This document shows positions 6,084 through 12,319 of a stretch of DNA of 12,319 bases, in pieces. The stretch's first letter is position 1. Every line of letters starts with the position of its first letter. Source of the stretch: CAYGWP01 sp964353455 (GTDB taxonomy: Bacteria > Planctomycetota > Phycisphaerae > FEN-1346); NCBI GenBank assembly GCA_964353455.1, contig CAYGWP010000044.1, forward strand, positions 1 through 12,319, written 5' to 3'. Made by a program: the position numbers and the translations under genes. The notes below the pieces were generated by a model. That model was not told the origin of the DNA, made no database searches, and worked only from the letters and a program-made list of their open reading frames with translations.

Positions 6084-6097
6084 ATCGGCACGGTCAA
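6069..6097 (-). promoter_or_regulatory. Promoter of the XRE/ImmA operon
   Basis: On the minus strand TTGACC (6097-6092), 17-bp spacer, TATTAT (6074-6069); each box matches five of six consensus bases. The start would be near 6062, giving a leader of about 26 nt to the ATG at 6036. The boxes overlap the palindrome described separately. Confidence 0.65.
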
Positions 6098-6147
6098 GGC
6101 GCTGAATCAGAAATTCCAGAATCCACCACGTACGCGCACGTCTTGGT

Positions 6148-7203
6148 CTAGAACACCGACGGCTGGTACGGGAACTTCTCCGTCCGCTTCAGCGTCTCGG
6201 CCAACGAGCAGGAGGCGGCGGTGCAGGTGGGGTCCGACAGGCAGACGACCGCAGAGGCGACGGCTAACTTGAGGCTGCGCTCAAGGTCCCACCCCTCGTG
6301 GATTCCGTAGAGCATTCCGGAGCAGAACGCATCGCCCGCGCCCGCCCCGCCGCGGATGTACCCCTCCGGCAACCGGAATGACGGCTGCCAAAGTTCCTTC
6401 CCGTCGGCCGTGCGGACGTACCCGCCCTCCGGCAGGTGGATGCACACCAGTTTCCGGACGCCCAGGCGCAGCAGTTCCTCGGCGCTTGCGCGGATGGCCT
6501 TCGGGTCGGGATGGCCGTCGGGCTTCAGGTCGTGGCCCGTGGTCCGCCCGGCCTCAAGTTCATTGAGGATCGCGTAATCGGCATGGCGGAGGGCGGGCTT
6601 CACGATCTTCGGGAACCGCTGGCTGTCCTCGCTCACCACATCGACGCTGGTCTCGATGCCCGCGTTCTGGCACCGCGCCAGCAGCCGCGCCGCCACCGTG
6701 CCGAACTGGTCGTCCGGCTCGTCGAACCGGTCCAGGAGCAGAAGGTACCCGAGGTGGAGTATGCGAGCCCGGATTCTCTTGACGTCCACGTGCTGGAGTC
6801 CGAAGTGGGCGTTGGCGCCGCGGTTGTGGAAGAACGTGCGGTGGCCGCTCAGCCTTACGACCATGACGTTGGTGTATGAGGTGGGCGCGGCATCGGTGGC
6901 GGCTAGGCCGGCGGCGTCAACGCCGAGGTCGGCCATGTTCTTGTGGATGAACTCGCCGTCGGCATCCTTGCCCGTCAGGCCGATGGCCTCAAGGGGGATG
7001 GGCTTTCCCGGCTTTCCGTCGGGCTGCGGCGGAGGGCCGAAGCGGGCGATATCGATAAGGCAGTTGTACGGCGCGCCGCCCGTGCCGCGCCCTTCTTCCA
7101 GGATGTTGGCCAGAGTCTCTTCTTTCGGCCAGCGGTCACAGATATAGATATGGTCGATGATCCAGTTGCCGGCGGCGGCGATCCCGCGACGTTCCGTGGC
7201 CAT
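6148..7203 (-). CDS. PfkB-family carbohydrate kinase
   Basis: 351 residues with ribokinase-superfamily layout. N-terminal strand IAAAGNWIIDHIY is followed by the substrate-side GG motif (GTGGAPYNCLIDIARFG, residues 40-56) and GLTGKDADGEFI. The anion-hole/catalytic signature near the C-terminus reads RGGAGAGDAFCSGMLYG with the catalytic Asp at D291; the usual Thr before GAGD is replaced by Gly-Ala. Such kinases phosphorylate sugars or nucleosides with ATP; the substrate cannot be named. The frame is open for 61 codons upstream, but ATG at 7203 is chosen because AAGGAG lies 6 nt before it and the protein then starts at the conserved fold. It has its own promoter at 7237-7265. It could feed phosphosugars into the pathway of the neighbouring dehydrogenases, but no operon link is seen. 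Confidence 0.9.
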   Translation of the reverse strand: MATERRGIAAAGNWIIDHIYICDRWPKEETLANILEEGRGTGGAPYNCLIDIARFGPPPQPDGKPGKPIPLEAIGLTGKDADGEFIHKNMADLGVDAAGLAATDAAPTSYTNVMVVRLSGHRTFFHNRGANAHFGLQHVDVKRIRARILHLGYLLLLDRFDEPDDQFGTVAARLLARCQNAGIETSVDVVSEDSQRFPKIVKPALRHADYAILNELEAGRTTGHDLKPDGHPDPKAIRASAEELLRLGVRKLVCIHLPEGGYVRTADGKELWQPSFRLPEGYIRGGAGAGDAFCSGMLYGIHEGWDLERSLKLAVASAVVCLSDPTCTAASCSLAETLKRTEKFPYQPSVF

Positions 7204-7236
7204 GTTCCGCTCCTTGCCATCCATGCGGACCTGGGC

Positions 7237-7265
7237 ATGATAATCCCTGCCCGGCCGCGTTACAA
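7237..7265 (-). promoter_or_regulatory. Promoter of the PfkB kinase gene
   Basis: On the minus strand TTGTAA (7265-7260), 17-bp spacer, TATCAT (7242-7237). The -10 matches five of six bases and the -35 four of six. Start predicted near 7230, leader about 27 nt. Confidence 0.5.
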
Positions 7266-7327
7266 AGTTTTTACAGAAGCCGCCGGCCGGCAAACGTGGA
7301 TATATCGGACGGGCGCCCTGCGCCCAC

Positions 7328-7356
7328 TTGTCGCGGGGCGGAACCTCGTTTATAGT
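7328..7356 (+). promoter_or_regulatory. Housekeeping-type promoter candidate for the ECF sigma operon
   Basis: TTGTCG (7328-7333), 17-bp spacer, TATAGT (7351-7356); four and five of six consensus matches. It would give a leader of about 80 nt ahead of the GTG at 7446. Confidence 0.45.
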
Positions 7357-7400
7357 ACCCTGGTGAAACGCCTCGGCGGGAGGCACGAACCGAATTTCCG

Positions 7401-7428
7401 GGAACCTCCCGCCGCGCGGCGCGTCTAA
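7401..7428 (+). promoter_or_regulatory. ECF-type autoregulatory promoter candidate
   Basis: GGAACC (7401-7406), 15-bp spacer, CGTCTAA (7422-7428). This resembles the GGAAC/CGTC-type bipartite sites used by many ECF sigma factors and lies immediately before the sigma gene, where autoregulation is usual. A start near 7434 leaves only about 12 nt of leader. A second GGAACCTC copy at 7340-7347 lacks a matching -10. Confidence 0.35.
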
Positions 7429-7445
7429 GAGAACGGATCGGACGA

Positions 7446-8036
7446 GTGGCGCCTCGATCGGAATCCAGCGGCGGGCCGGCGGACCAGGAACTGGTCGCCA
7501 GGGTCATCGGCGGTGATGGCGCTGCGTTCGCCACGATCGTCGAGCGGTACCAGGACCGTCTGTACAACACGGTCCTGCGGCTCGTCGGTTCCGCCGAAGA
7601 TGCACGCGACCTCGTCCAGGACACATTTGTCAAGGCATATGAGAACCTCGGCGGCTTCCGCGGCGGAAGCAGCCTTTACACGTGGCTCTTCAGAATTGCC
7701 GTGAACACGAGCCTGAGCCACCGCCGAAAGAAGAAGTGGACCCGGCCGCTCCCGGCGACGGACGCCGACGACCCGCCCGCCGCAGAAGGCCTGGCTGATC
7801 CGCACGCGGCGGACCCGGCCGAGCCGCTGATGGCCGCCGAGACGGAGACGCTCGTCCAGCAGGCGCTCGGCAGCCTGGACGATGAGCACCGGACGGTGAT
7901 CGTCCTGCGAGACATCGAGCAGTGCGATTACCACCGGATGGCTGAAATACTGGAAGTGCCCACGGGGACCGTCAAGTCGCGGCTCCACCGGGCGCGGCTG
8001 ATGCTTCGAGACAAACTGAAGCCGCTGCTGAAATAG
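7446..8036 (+). CDS. ECF RNA polymerase sigma factor (RpoE-like)
   Basis: 196 residues. Region 2 spans about residues 13-90: DQELVARVIGGDGAAFATIV, then ERYQDRLYNTVLRLVG and AEDARDLVQDTFVKAYENL, with GSSLYTWLFRIAVN (region 2.4, -10 recognition). A variable Asp/Pro/Ala-rich linker (about 98-135) leads to region 4 at about 136-190: LDDEHRTVIVLRDIEQCDYH, then MAEILEVPTGTVKSRLHRAR, whose last helix reads the -35 element. It directs RNA polymerase to stress or envelope-response promoters when released from its anti-sigma factor. The start is GTG at 7446; its ribosome site is weak. The zinc-finger anti-sigma gene follows after 106 nt on the same strand, the usual operon order. Confidence 0.93.
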   Translation: MAPRSESSGGPADQELVARVIGGDGAAFATIVERYQDRLYNTVLRLVGSAEDARDLVQDTFVKAYENLGGFRGGSSLYTWLFRIAVNTSLSHRRKKKWTRPLPATDADDPPAAEGLADPHAADPAEPLMAAETETLVQQALGSLDDEHRTVIVLRDIEQCDYHRMAEILEVPTGTVKSRLHRARLMLRDKLKPLLK

Positions 8037-8142
8037 AAGTTTAGCCGCGACTCGAAGAGGAGCGCGCGGCGGTCGCCGCAGGGGTATTAAGGTACGCGGC
8101 AAGTTGTCGTTCAAGGCGAAGTCATAGATTAAGGCGAAAGCC

Positions 8143-10452
8143 ATGGTGTGCGAAGAGGCGCGCGAAAATCTCTCGGCGTATCTGGATAAGGAACTGACCG
8201 GCCCAGAGTCGGAGGCCGTCAGCGCCCATCTGGATGCCTGCGCCGACTGCCGCGCGCTCGCCGAAGAACTGCGCGCGACGGCGGCCCTCGTGGCCGGTCT
8301 GCCCGCCCGTGCCGCCCCCGAGGACCTGGCCGGCGACGTCCAGCGCGAGATCGAGCGCCGGGCGATCGTCCAGCCCGCGCACGTTGAGGGCCATCCGCAG
8401 GAGCGGACCCTGCCGATCCGCCGCGCCCGCCTCTGGCCTCGCTTCGCCGCCGTGGCCGCCACCGCCCTTCTGGCCACGGGCATCTTCATCATTGATTACG
8501 CCACGCGGACCGCGCCCCTGCCGGTTCTCGAAGAGACGGCGGCGGTCCACGACGAATCGCCCGCAGCCGACCAGCAGTCGCTCGCGGACGCTTCGCACAA
8601 GGAGAAGGCGGCCACGGCCTTCAAGACCGCCGCCCCGGCGACGGCTGCCGCTCCGACTGCGACGGCCCCCGCCGCCCCGGCGGTCGCTCCGCCCCCGGTG
8701 GCGTCTGCGGCCCCGGAAACTGACAGGAAATTGAAGGTCCCTGGTGCTGAACCCGCCCGCGGAATGCGGATGAAATCCGGCGAGGTCGCCGACACCGGCG
8801 CCCGTGCGCCTGTAGCCGAGGGTAATGAGTCGCTCTTGAGGCTTCACCAGGCCCCTGTGCCGGCAACCCCGCCTCCCGCCCCGGCCCCGGATGCCTTCTA
8901 CCTGGCCGAGAAGACCGAGAAGGCCGCAAGGCAGGCCGAGACGCCTCCGCAGGCGGCGATCGCGGGCGGCACGGTTGCGGCCGAGAGCAAGCAGCGCGCA
9001 GGGTACGCGAGAGCCAATGAAACGCTTGCTGAACAGCCGCAGCCTCCCGCCGCCAAACCATCGGTTGAACTGGGAGCGGTTGTCAGGCGTGACGGCACCA
9101 CAATCACCACCGATGAGGCTGCCGTTACGGTTGTTCCCGCCGCGCCGGCCCCGGCGGCCCCCCTCGCTACCGCTGCGCCGCAGCCACGGGCGGAGCATGG
9201 CGACGACTCGGCGGCGAAAAAACCGCGCGGCGGTCCGGCGCGGGGTCCAACGCCGGCTGAAAGCGAGTCGCACGTGACGACCCTGGAGGCGACCGTGACA
9301 GGCCGGCCGAGCGCACCTTCGCAGCCCGCACTCGCGCTCGGACGAGCGGAACGCGACGGGACCGAGCCGGTGACCGTCCCGGAGATGATGAGGCGGGTGG
9401 CCGGCGGCAGCGCCTCGATAGATCAACTGCGGGCGTTGGGTGAGAAGGAGCGGTTCCGCAGCGCCGAGAACCAGATCGTCATCCGCGCCGACTCCGTTGA
9501 GGCCGCCGACCGCACCATCGTCCACCTCTTCATTGCCAACGGCTGGCAGCCGCTCTCTGGCGCGAAGGCGGGCGGCTACACCGGCGGCACGACCGAGTGG
9601 GGCTACTATGATCGCAACGGCCGCCGCGAGCCGACCGATAAGCCCGCGCCCGCCGAAGGGACCGCACGGGACCGCAAGTCCGGCGCCCAGCCGGCCGGCA
9701 TCTACTTCCTCGCCTCGCAGAACGGCGAAGACACGTGGGTTGTCCTGGCGGACCGCGATACGCTTTCCCGGTTCGGCAGCCAGTTGGCGATGGCCGACGG
9801 GATTACCGTGGGCATGGATTCCAGCGGCGAGTTCCGCGCCATCGCCCGCCTCCAGCAGGAGTGGCGGCGGGAATATGCCAAGGCAGATCAAAACTTGGCA
9901 CTGGGCGGCACGGCCGGCGCCGCGCGGCCGGCCGAGAGCCCGGCCACGGCGGAGGCCGTAAAGGAATCCAGGGCCTTTGCCCCGTCCCCTCCGGGGGCAC
10001 GCGTGGCCGAAAGGAAAGGCGAATCCGCGGAACAGCCGGGCTTCGTGACCGCGAGAGTCCAGGACAAGTCGGATGTCGCCCAAGCGGCAAAGCCGCGGGC
10101 GAAATCCCCAGCCGCAGCGGGCGACCAATTCGGCGGGAAACCGGCGGGCGGAGGCGCAGGCGCTCCTCCGGCGCCGGCGGCCGCGACGGATGAGGGCGGA
10201 AGCCTTCGCTTGAAAGGGACCGCCAAGGGCGCCGCAGCCGGCTCCGCGGCAAGTTCGCTCCATTACACCGGCGCGGCTGCGCAGGGCCAGCCGTCCGGGA
10301 AGCCGCAGGCCGCCCTTGCGGAAATCGATGCCGATGAATACGGCCGCCGGTACGGCCTCGCCGCGCAGGAGAACCAGGTGCTGCTGGTGATCCGCATCCG
10401 GCGCGCCGTGCCGGAAGCCGCCGCCCCAAGCGCAGAAAAAACCGCGCCGTAG
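8143..10452 (+). CDS. Membrane-anchored zinc-finger (ZAS) anti-sigma factor with a long Ala/Pro-rich extension
   Basis: 769 residues, far longer than the roughly 200-250 usual for anti-sigma factors. An N-terminal ZAS domain has C3 and the H29-x3-C33-x2-C36 zinc motif (SAHLDACADC), binding the sigma factor encoded upstream. Basic residues (RRARLWPR) precede one membrane segment, about 100-119 (FAAVAATALLATGIFIIDYA), so the N-terminus is cytoplasmic and the rest external. Residues about 130-400 are low-complexity Ala/Pro/Glu, probably a disordered linker. Ordered blocks follow: about 407-480 (EMMRRVAGGSASIDQLRALG, then QIVIRADSVEAADRTIVHLF), about 518-585 (GIYFLASQNGEDTWVVLADR, DSSGEFRAIARLQQEWRREY), another disordered stretch, and a C-terminal strand EYGRRYGLAAQENQVLLVIR. 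These external blocks may sense an envelope signal; the family is not recognised. AAGGCGAA lies before the ATG. Base composition matches its neighbours. Confidence 0.85.
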   Translation: MVCEEARENLSAYLDKELTGPESEAVSAHLDACADCRALAEELRATAALVAGLPARAAPEDLAGDVQREIERRAIVQPAHVEGHPQERTLPIRRARLWPRFAAVAATALLATGIFIIDYATRTAPLPVLEETAAVHDESPAADQQSLADASHKEKAATAFKTAAPATAAAPTATAPAAPAVAPPPVASAAPETDRKLKVPGAEPARGMRMKSGEVADTGARAPVAEGNESLLRLHQAPVPATPPPAPAPDAFYLAEKTEKAARQAETPPQAAIAGGTVAAESKQRAGYARANETLAEQPQPPAAKPSVELGAVVRRDGTTITTDEAAVTVVPAAPAPAAPLATAAPQPRAEHGDDSAAKKPRGGPARGPTPAESESHVTTLEATVTGRPSAPSQPALALGRAERDGTEPVTVPEMMRRVAGGSASIDQLRALGEKERFRSAENQIVIRADSVEAADRTIVHLFIANGWQPLSGAKAGGYTGGTTEWGYYDRNGRREPTDKPAPAEGTARDRKSGAQPAGIYFLASQNGEDTWVVLADRDTLSRFGSQLAMADGITVGMDSSGEFRAIARLQQEWRREYAKADQNLALGGTAGAARPAESPATAEAVKESRAFAPSPPGARVAERKGESAEQPGFVTARVQDKSDVAQAAKPRAKSPAAAGDQFGGKPAGGGAGAPPAPAAATDEGGSLRLKGTAKGAAAGSAASSLHYTGAAAQGQPSGKPQAALAEIDADEYGRRYGLAAQENQVLLVIRIRRAVPEAAAPSAEKTAP

Positions 10453-10494
10453 CGCGGCCCGCGAACCACAATCGTCCCCCGCGGCGGGCCGCGC
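10452..10494 (+). terminator. 11-bp perfect inverted repeat after the anti-sigma stop
   Basis: GCGCGGCCCGC (10452-10462) pairs with GCGGGCCGCGC (10484-10494) across 21 nt, starting at the last base of the stop codon. It is very stable but has no T-run, so it acts either as a non-canonical terminator or as a 3' stabilising hairpin. Confidence 0.45.
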
Positions 10495-10500
10495 GAGGAC

Positions 10501-10674
10501 GGGAAAAAGTAGGGGTCCCCCTTCTCCCTGATGCTGAGCCGCATCCGTCACCCCGCTGCCCGCCGCCACGCGGCCCGGGCCCACTGCCGGCCTCCGGTCG
10601 CCCCTTGCACTCGCTGTCACGATGTGGTGCAATTGGCGGGTCGAACAGCATTGAGAATGTCCCCTTTTCACCCC
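10501..10674. mobile_element. Candidate REP/MITE-like non-coding element with similar inverted ends
   Basis: The left end (10501-10536, GGGAAAAAGTAGGGG then TTCTCCCTGATGCTG) and the complement of the right end (10674-10646, GGGTGAAAAGGGGACATTCTC then AATGCTG) share the order GGG, A-run, GGGG, TTCTC, ATGCTG with small gaps. The inside holds further self-complementary pieces such as TTGCAC (10607-10612) with GTGCAA (10627-10632). No reading frame looks real. GGGGACATTCTC-type ends recall short repeats scattered in planctomycete genomes near REP-associated transposases; that link is from memory and unproven. The flanking 10675-10730 shows nothing else. Confidence 0.4.
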
Positions 10675-10730
10675 TGCAGTAGATGCTCGAGGGTGTGGCG
10701 TCGCGGGACTTCTCGGGCAGGTCCGAACAC

Positions 10731-12319
10731 CTAATCGATCTGCAACTTCCCGAACTTCTCCGGGACGTGCCAGCCGGCGCTGGTCGGGGAAAATGCCTGC
10801 ATCTCGGGCTTCTTAAAGTCGAGGGCGCGTAGTCTTCCCACGTTGAAATACCAGGGTTCCTGCGCGGTCGGCTTGGAGCCCCCCACCCGGTGGTGTGGGT
10901 CGGCCTCGGCCTCCGCTCCACCGACGACCGGGATGCGCAGCCGGACCCGCCAAAAATCGCTCCCGCGTTCGGTTTTGACATCCGCCAGGGATTCCCAGTT
11001 CGGGCCCGGGTTGCCATCCACGAGCACACCGTCGGGATTGATCTCGAGGTGGTAGTAGGAGTGCAGCGGGGTCGCCAAGGAGACAACCACGTTGTCCCCG
11101 TTGTGAACGTCCTCGCTCACCCTCAGGCTTTTCATTTCCGGCTCTTTGCAGACGATATCGAAGAGGAGCGCGTTCTTGTCCCAACCCACACGGAAGGTGG
11201 TTTTGACAGCCGGTTCTCCGCGTGTCATGTTGTCTTTCAGCAAGTAAGCGGTGGCGTTGTGCAGGTCCGGGCCTGCGACGCCAACTGCCACAGGGGCTTT
11301 GGCGCGGGCTTCCGCCAAGCTCGCTTCCTTTTCCCGGTACTTCGCGATCAGTTCTTCCTTCGGCTGGAGTTCCGAGAGGATGGCCTCGATACGCTGCCCG
11401 TAAAGAGTGTCGCCGGCAGCCTGCCGCGCTTTTTCCAGTAACTCGCGAAAACGGAGGCTGACTGCGAGCGAAACATTGCCCGGGTTCCCTCGTCCTCGGC
11501 CCCGGCTTTGGTCTTTGTAGGCGAGATTCTGCTCAGCGAAAGTGATGGCTTCCTTCATCTGCTTCGCCGCAGGTCCGTAGAACAACGTGCAATACTCATC
11601 GAGCACCTTGTCGATGTCCTGGTCGGCGTCCCAGAGGAAGCGGGATTGGACGTAGAGCGTGATGTGTTCCAGCGCCGGGGCTCGCCATTTTCCCCCCACC
11701 TGGCTCTGCTCGCCCGTGTCCCCCAGAGAAATCCCCTTGAGGGCCTTCAGGTCCTTGGCCACGGCTCGCGGATGAATGACCGGGTAGGAGATCGGTTCGC
11801 CATCGCCCCAGATGTGGTAGCGGTTGTTTTCGAGGCGCAGGATGTTTCCCGGCGCCATTTTGCTCTGCCATGTCCGGATGCGCTCCCAATACTGCGCCCA
11901 ATGCTCCGGGTCCTCCATCTTGGGGCGTCCGCAGTTGCTGATCCAGACCGAAAGGTTTGGGCTGAATTTCTCGATCGTGTCCGGCGGATCGACGTAGGAG
12001 GTGTAGGCCCCGCACGTGATGCGTTTGTCCGGATGGGTTCTATAAACCTCCCGCGCCACCCGGTCGGCGAACCCCCAAACCAGTTCGGAGGCCGACTTGC
12101 CTTTGCATCCTTCGCACCCACAGAGCCTCAGCCCGTCCACCGGCCAGATATCGCCGCTGGAAAGGTCGTACCTGTCGAAGAGGAAGCGGATGTAATTGAC
12201 CGTTTCCTTGATGAGCCCTTCCGCCGTGAAACAGGGCGTTCCGCGGTCGCGATGCCCGGTGTCCCTTTTTCCGCCGATGAGCGCATAGTATTCCGGATGG
12301 GCCTTCTTCATCGCCTCGT
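10731..12319 (-). CDS. DUF4838 glycosidase-like protein with C-terminal CBM9-like domain (5' end missing)
   Basis: The frame stays open to the right edge (codons GAG GCG before the ATG at 12311), so the N-terminus lies outside; about 529 residues are visible. The first part, HPEYYALIGGKRDTGHRD, then WPVDGLRLCGCEGCKG, is characteristic of DUF4838, a large-protein domain related to alpha-glucuronidase-type glycoside hydrolases. It continues through NLSVWISNCGRP and the helical SRFLWDADQDIDKVLDEYC. A coiled, Lys/Glu-rich segment (about 255-325) leads to a beta-rich end (about 335-526: VGWDKNALLFDIVCKEPEMK, HNGDNVVVSLATP, YYHLEINPDGVLVDGNPGPN, FWRVRLRIPVVGG) resembling family-9 carbohydrate-binding or DOMON-like modules. 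It probably acts outside the cytoplasm on polysaccharide; any signal peptide is off-window. Catalytic residues are not assigned. It converges on the anti-sigma gene. Confidence 0.82.
   Translation of the reverse strand, partial: EAMKKAHPEYYALIGGKRDTGHRDRGTPCFTAEGLIKETVNYIRFLFDRYDLSSGDIWPVDGLRLCGCEGCKGKSASELVWGFADRVAREVYRTHPDKRITCGAYTSYVDPPDTIEKFSPNLSVWISNCGRPKMEDPEHWAQYWERIRTWQSKMAPGNILRLENNRYHIWGDGEPISYPVIHPRAVAKDLKALKGISLGDTGEQSQVGGKWRAPALEHITLYVQSRFLWDADQDIDKVLDEYCTLFYGPAAKQMKEAITFAEQNLAYKDQSRGRGRGNPGNVSLAVSLRFRELLEKARQAAGDTLYGQRIEAILSELQPKEELIAKYREKEASLAEARAKAPVAVGVAGPDLHNATAYLLKDNMTRGEPAVKTTFRVGWDKNALLFDIVCKEPEMKSLRVSEDVHNGDNVVVSLATPLHSYYHLEINPDGVLVDGNPGPNWESLADVKTERGSDFWRVRLRIPVVGGAEAEADPHHRVGGSKPTAQEPWYFNVGRLRALDFKKPEMQAFSPTSAGWHVPEKFGKLQID

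Noticed and set aside
6098..6147. Search for the missing rest of hicA beyond the XRE/ImmA pair
   Set aside because: No HicA-like residues in any frame in this short gap, so a simple insertion that split hicA is not supported; deletion is more likely.
7204..7386. Upstream extension of the PfkB gene (61 more codons open)
   Set aside because: Composition is unlike the family N-terminus, a strong ribosome site sits before the ATG at 7203, and a promoter lies inside the extension.
8122..10671. 849-codon open frame on the minus strand, antisense to the anti-sigma gene
   Set aside because: Arg/Gly-rich shadow produced by GC-rich codon usage. The plus strand shows the ZAS motif and a membrane segment and follows the sigma gene.
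1..12319. CRISPR array, tRNA or rRNA genes
   Set aside because: No regularly spaced repeats, cloverleaf-like segments or rRNA stretches were recognised by eye.

Overview
The window is high-GC bacterial DNA with dense coding on both strands. The gene content points to a planctomycete-like member of the PVC group. This is inferred from family habits, not from a marker gene: a Tat-exported xylose-isomerase-like TIM barrel next to a Gfo/Idh/MocA oxidoreductase, a DUF4838 glycosidase-like protein, an ECF sigma factor followed by a very long Ala/Pro-rich zinc-finger anti-sigma protein, and a small four-Cys protein. No rRNA, tRNA, CRISPR array or intact transposase was seen.

Layout: 1-2164 (minus strand) reads TIM-barrel epimerase/isomerase -> Gfo/Idh/MocA oxidoreductase -> start of a PilT-type ATPase that runs off the left edge. 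2354-3838 (plus) holds a small Cys-containing protein and a zinc-dependent sugar/polyol-type dehydrogenase. 3871-6097 is an accessory island: a NYN-domain nuclease behind a promoter and terminator-like leader, an orphan HicB antitoxin whose hicA partner survives only as about six codons, and a convergent XRE regulator plus ImmA/IrrE-like protein pair with its own promoter and palindromic operator. 6148-7203 (minus) is a PfkB sugar kinase. 7446-10452 (plus) is the ECF sigma/anti-sigma pair. 10453-10730 is non-coding and contains an 11-bp inverted repeat and a roughly 174-bp element with similar inverted ends. 10731-12319 (minus) is the C-terminal part of a DUF4838 protein with a CBM9-like tail, open at the right edge.

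Functionally, the epimerase, oxidoreductase, dehydrogenase, kinase and DUF4838 protein fit uptake and breakdown of sugars, uronic acids or polyols from complex polysaccharides, though they do not form one operon. The sigma/anti-sigma pair would pass an envelope signal to RNA polymerase. The 3.9-6.1 kb block looks like a small mobile or defence-type insertion (nuclease, toxin-antitoxin debris, XRE/ImmA switch) sitting between metabolic genes. The most interesting signals are the hicA truncation exactly at the end of the immA-like gene, the terminator between promoter and start codon of the NYN gene, and the inverted-end element near 10.5 kb.
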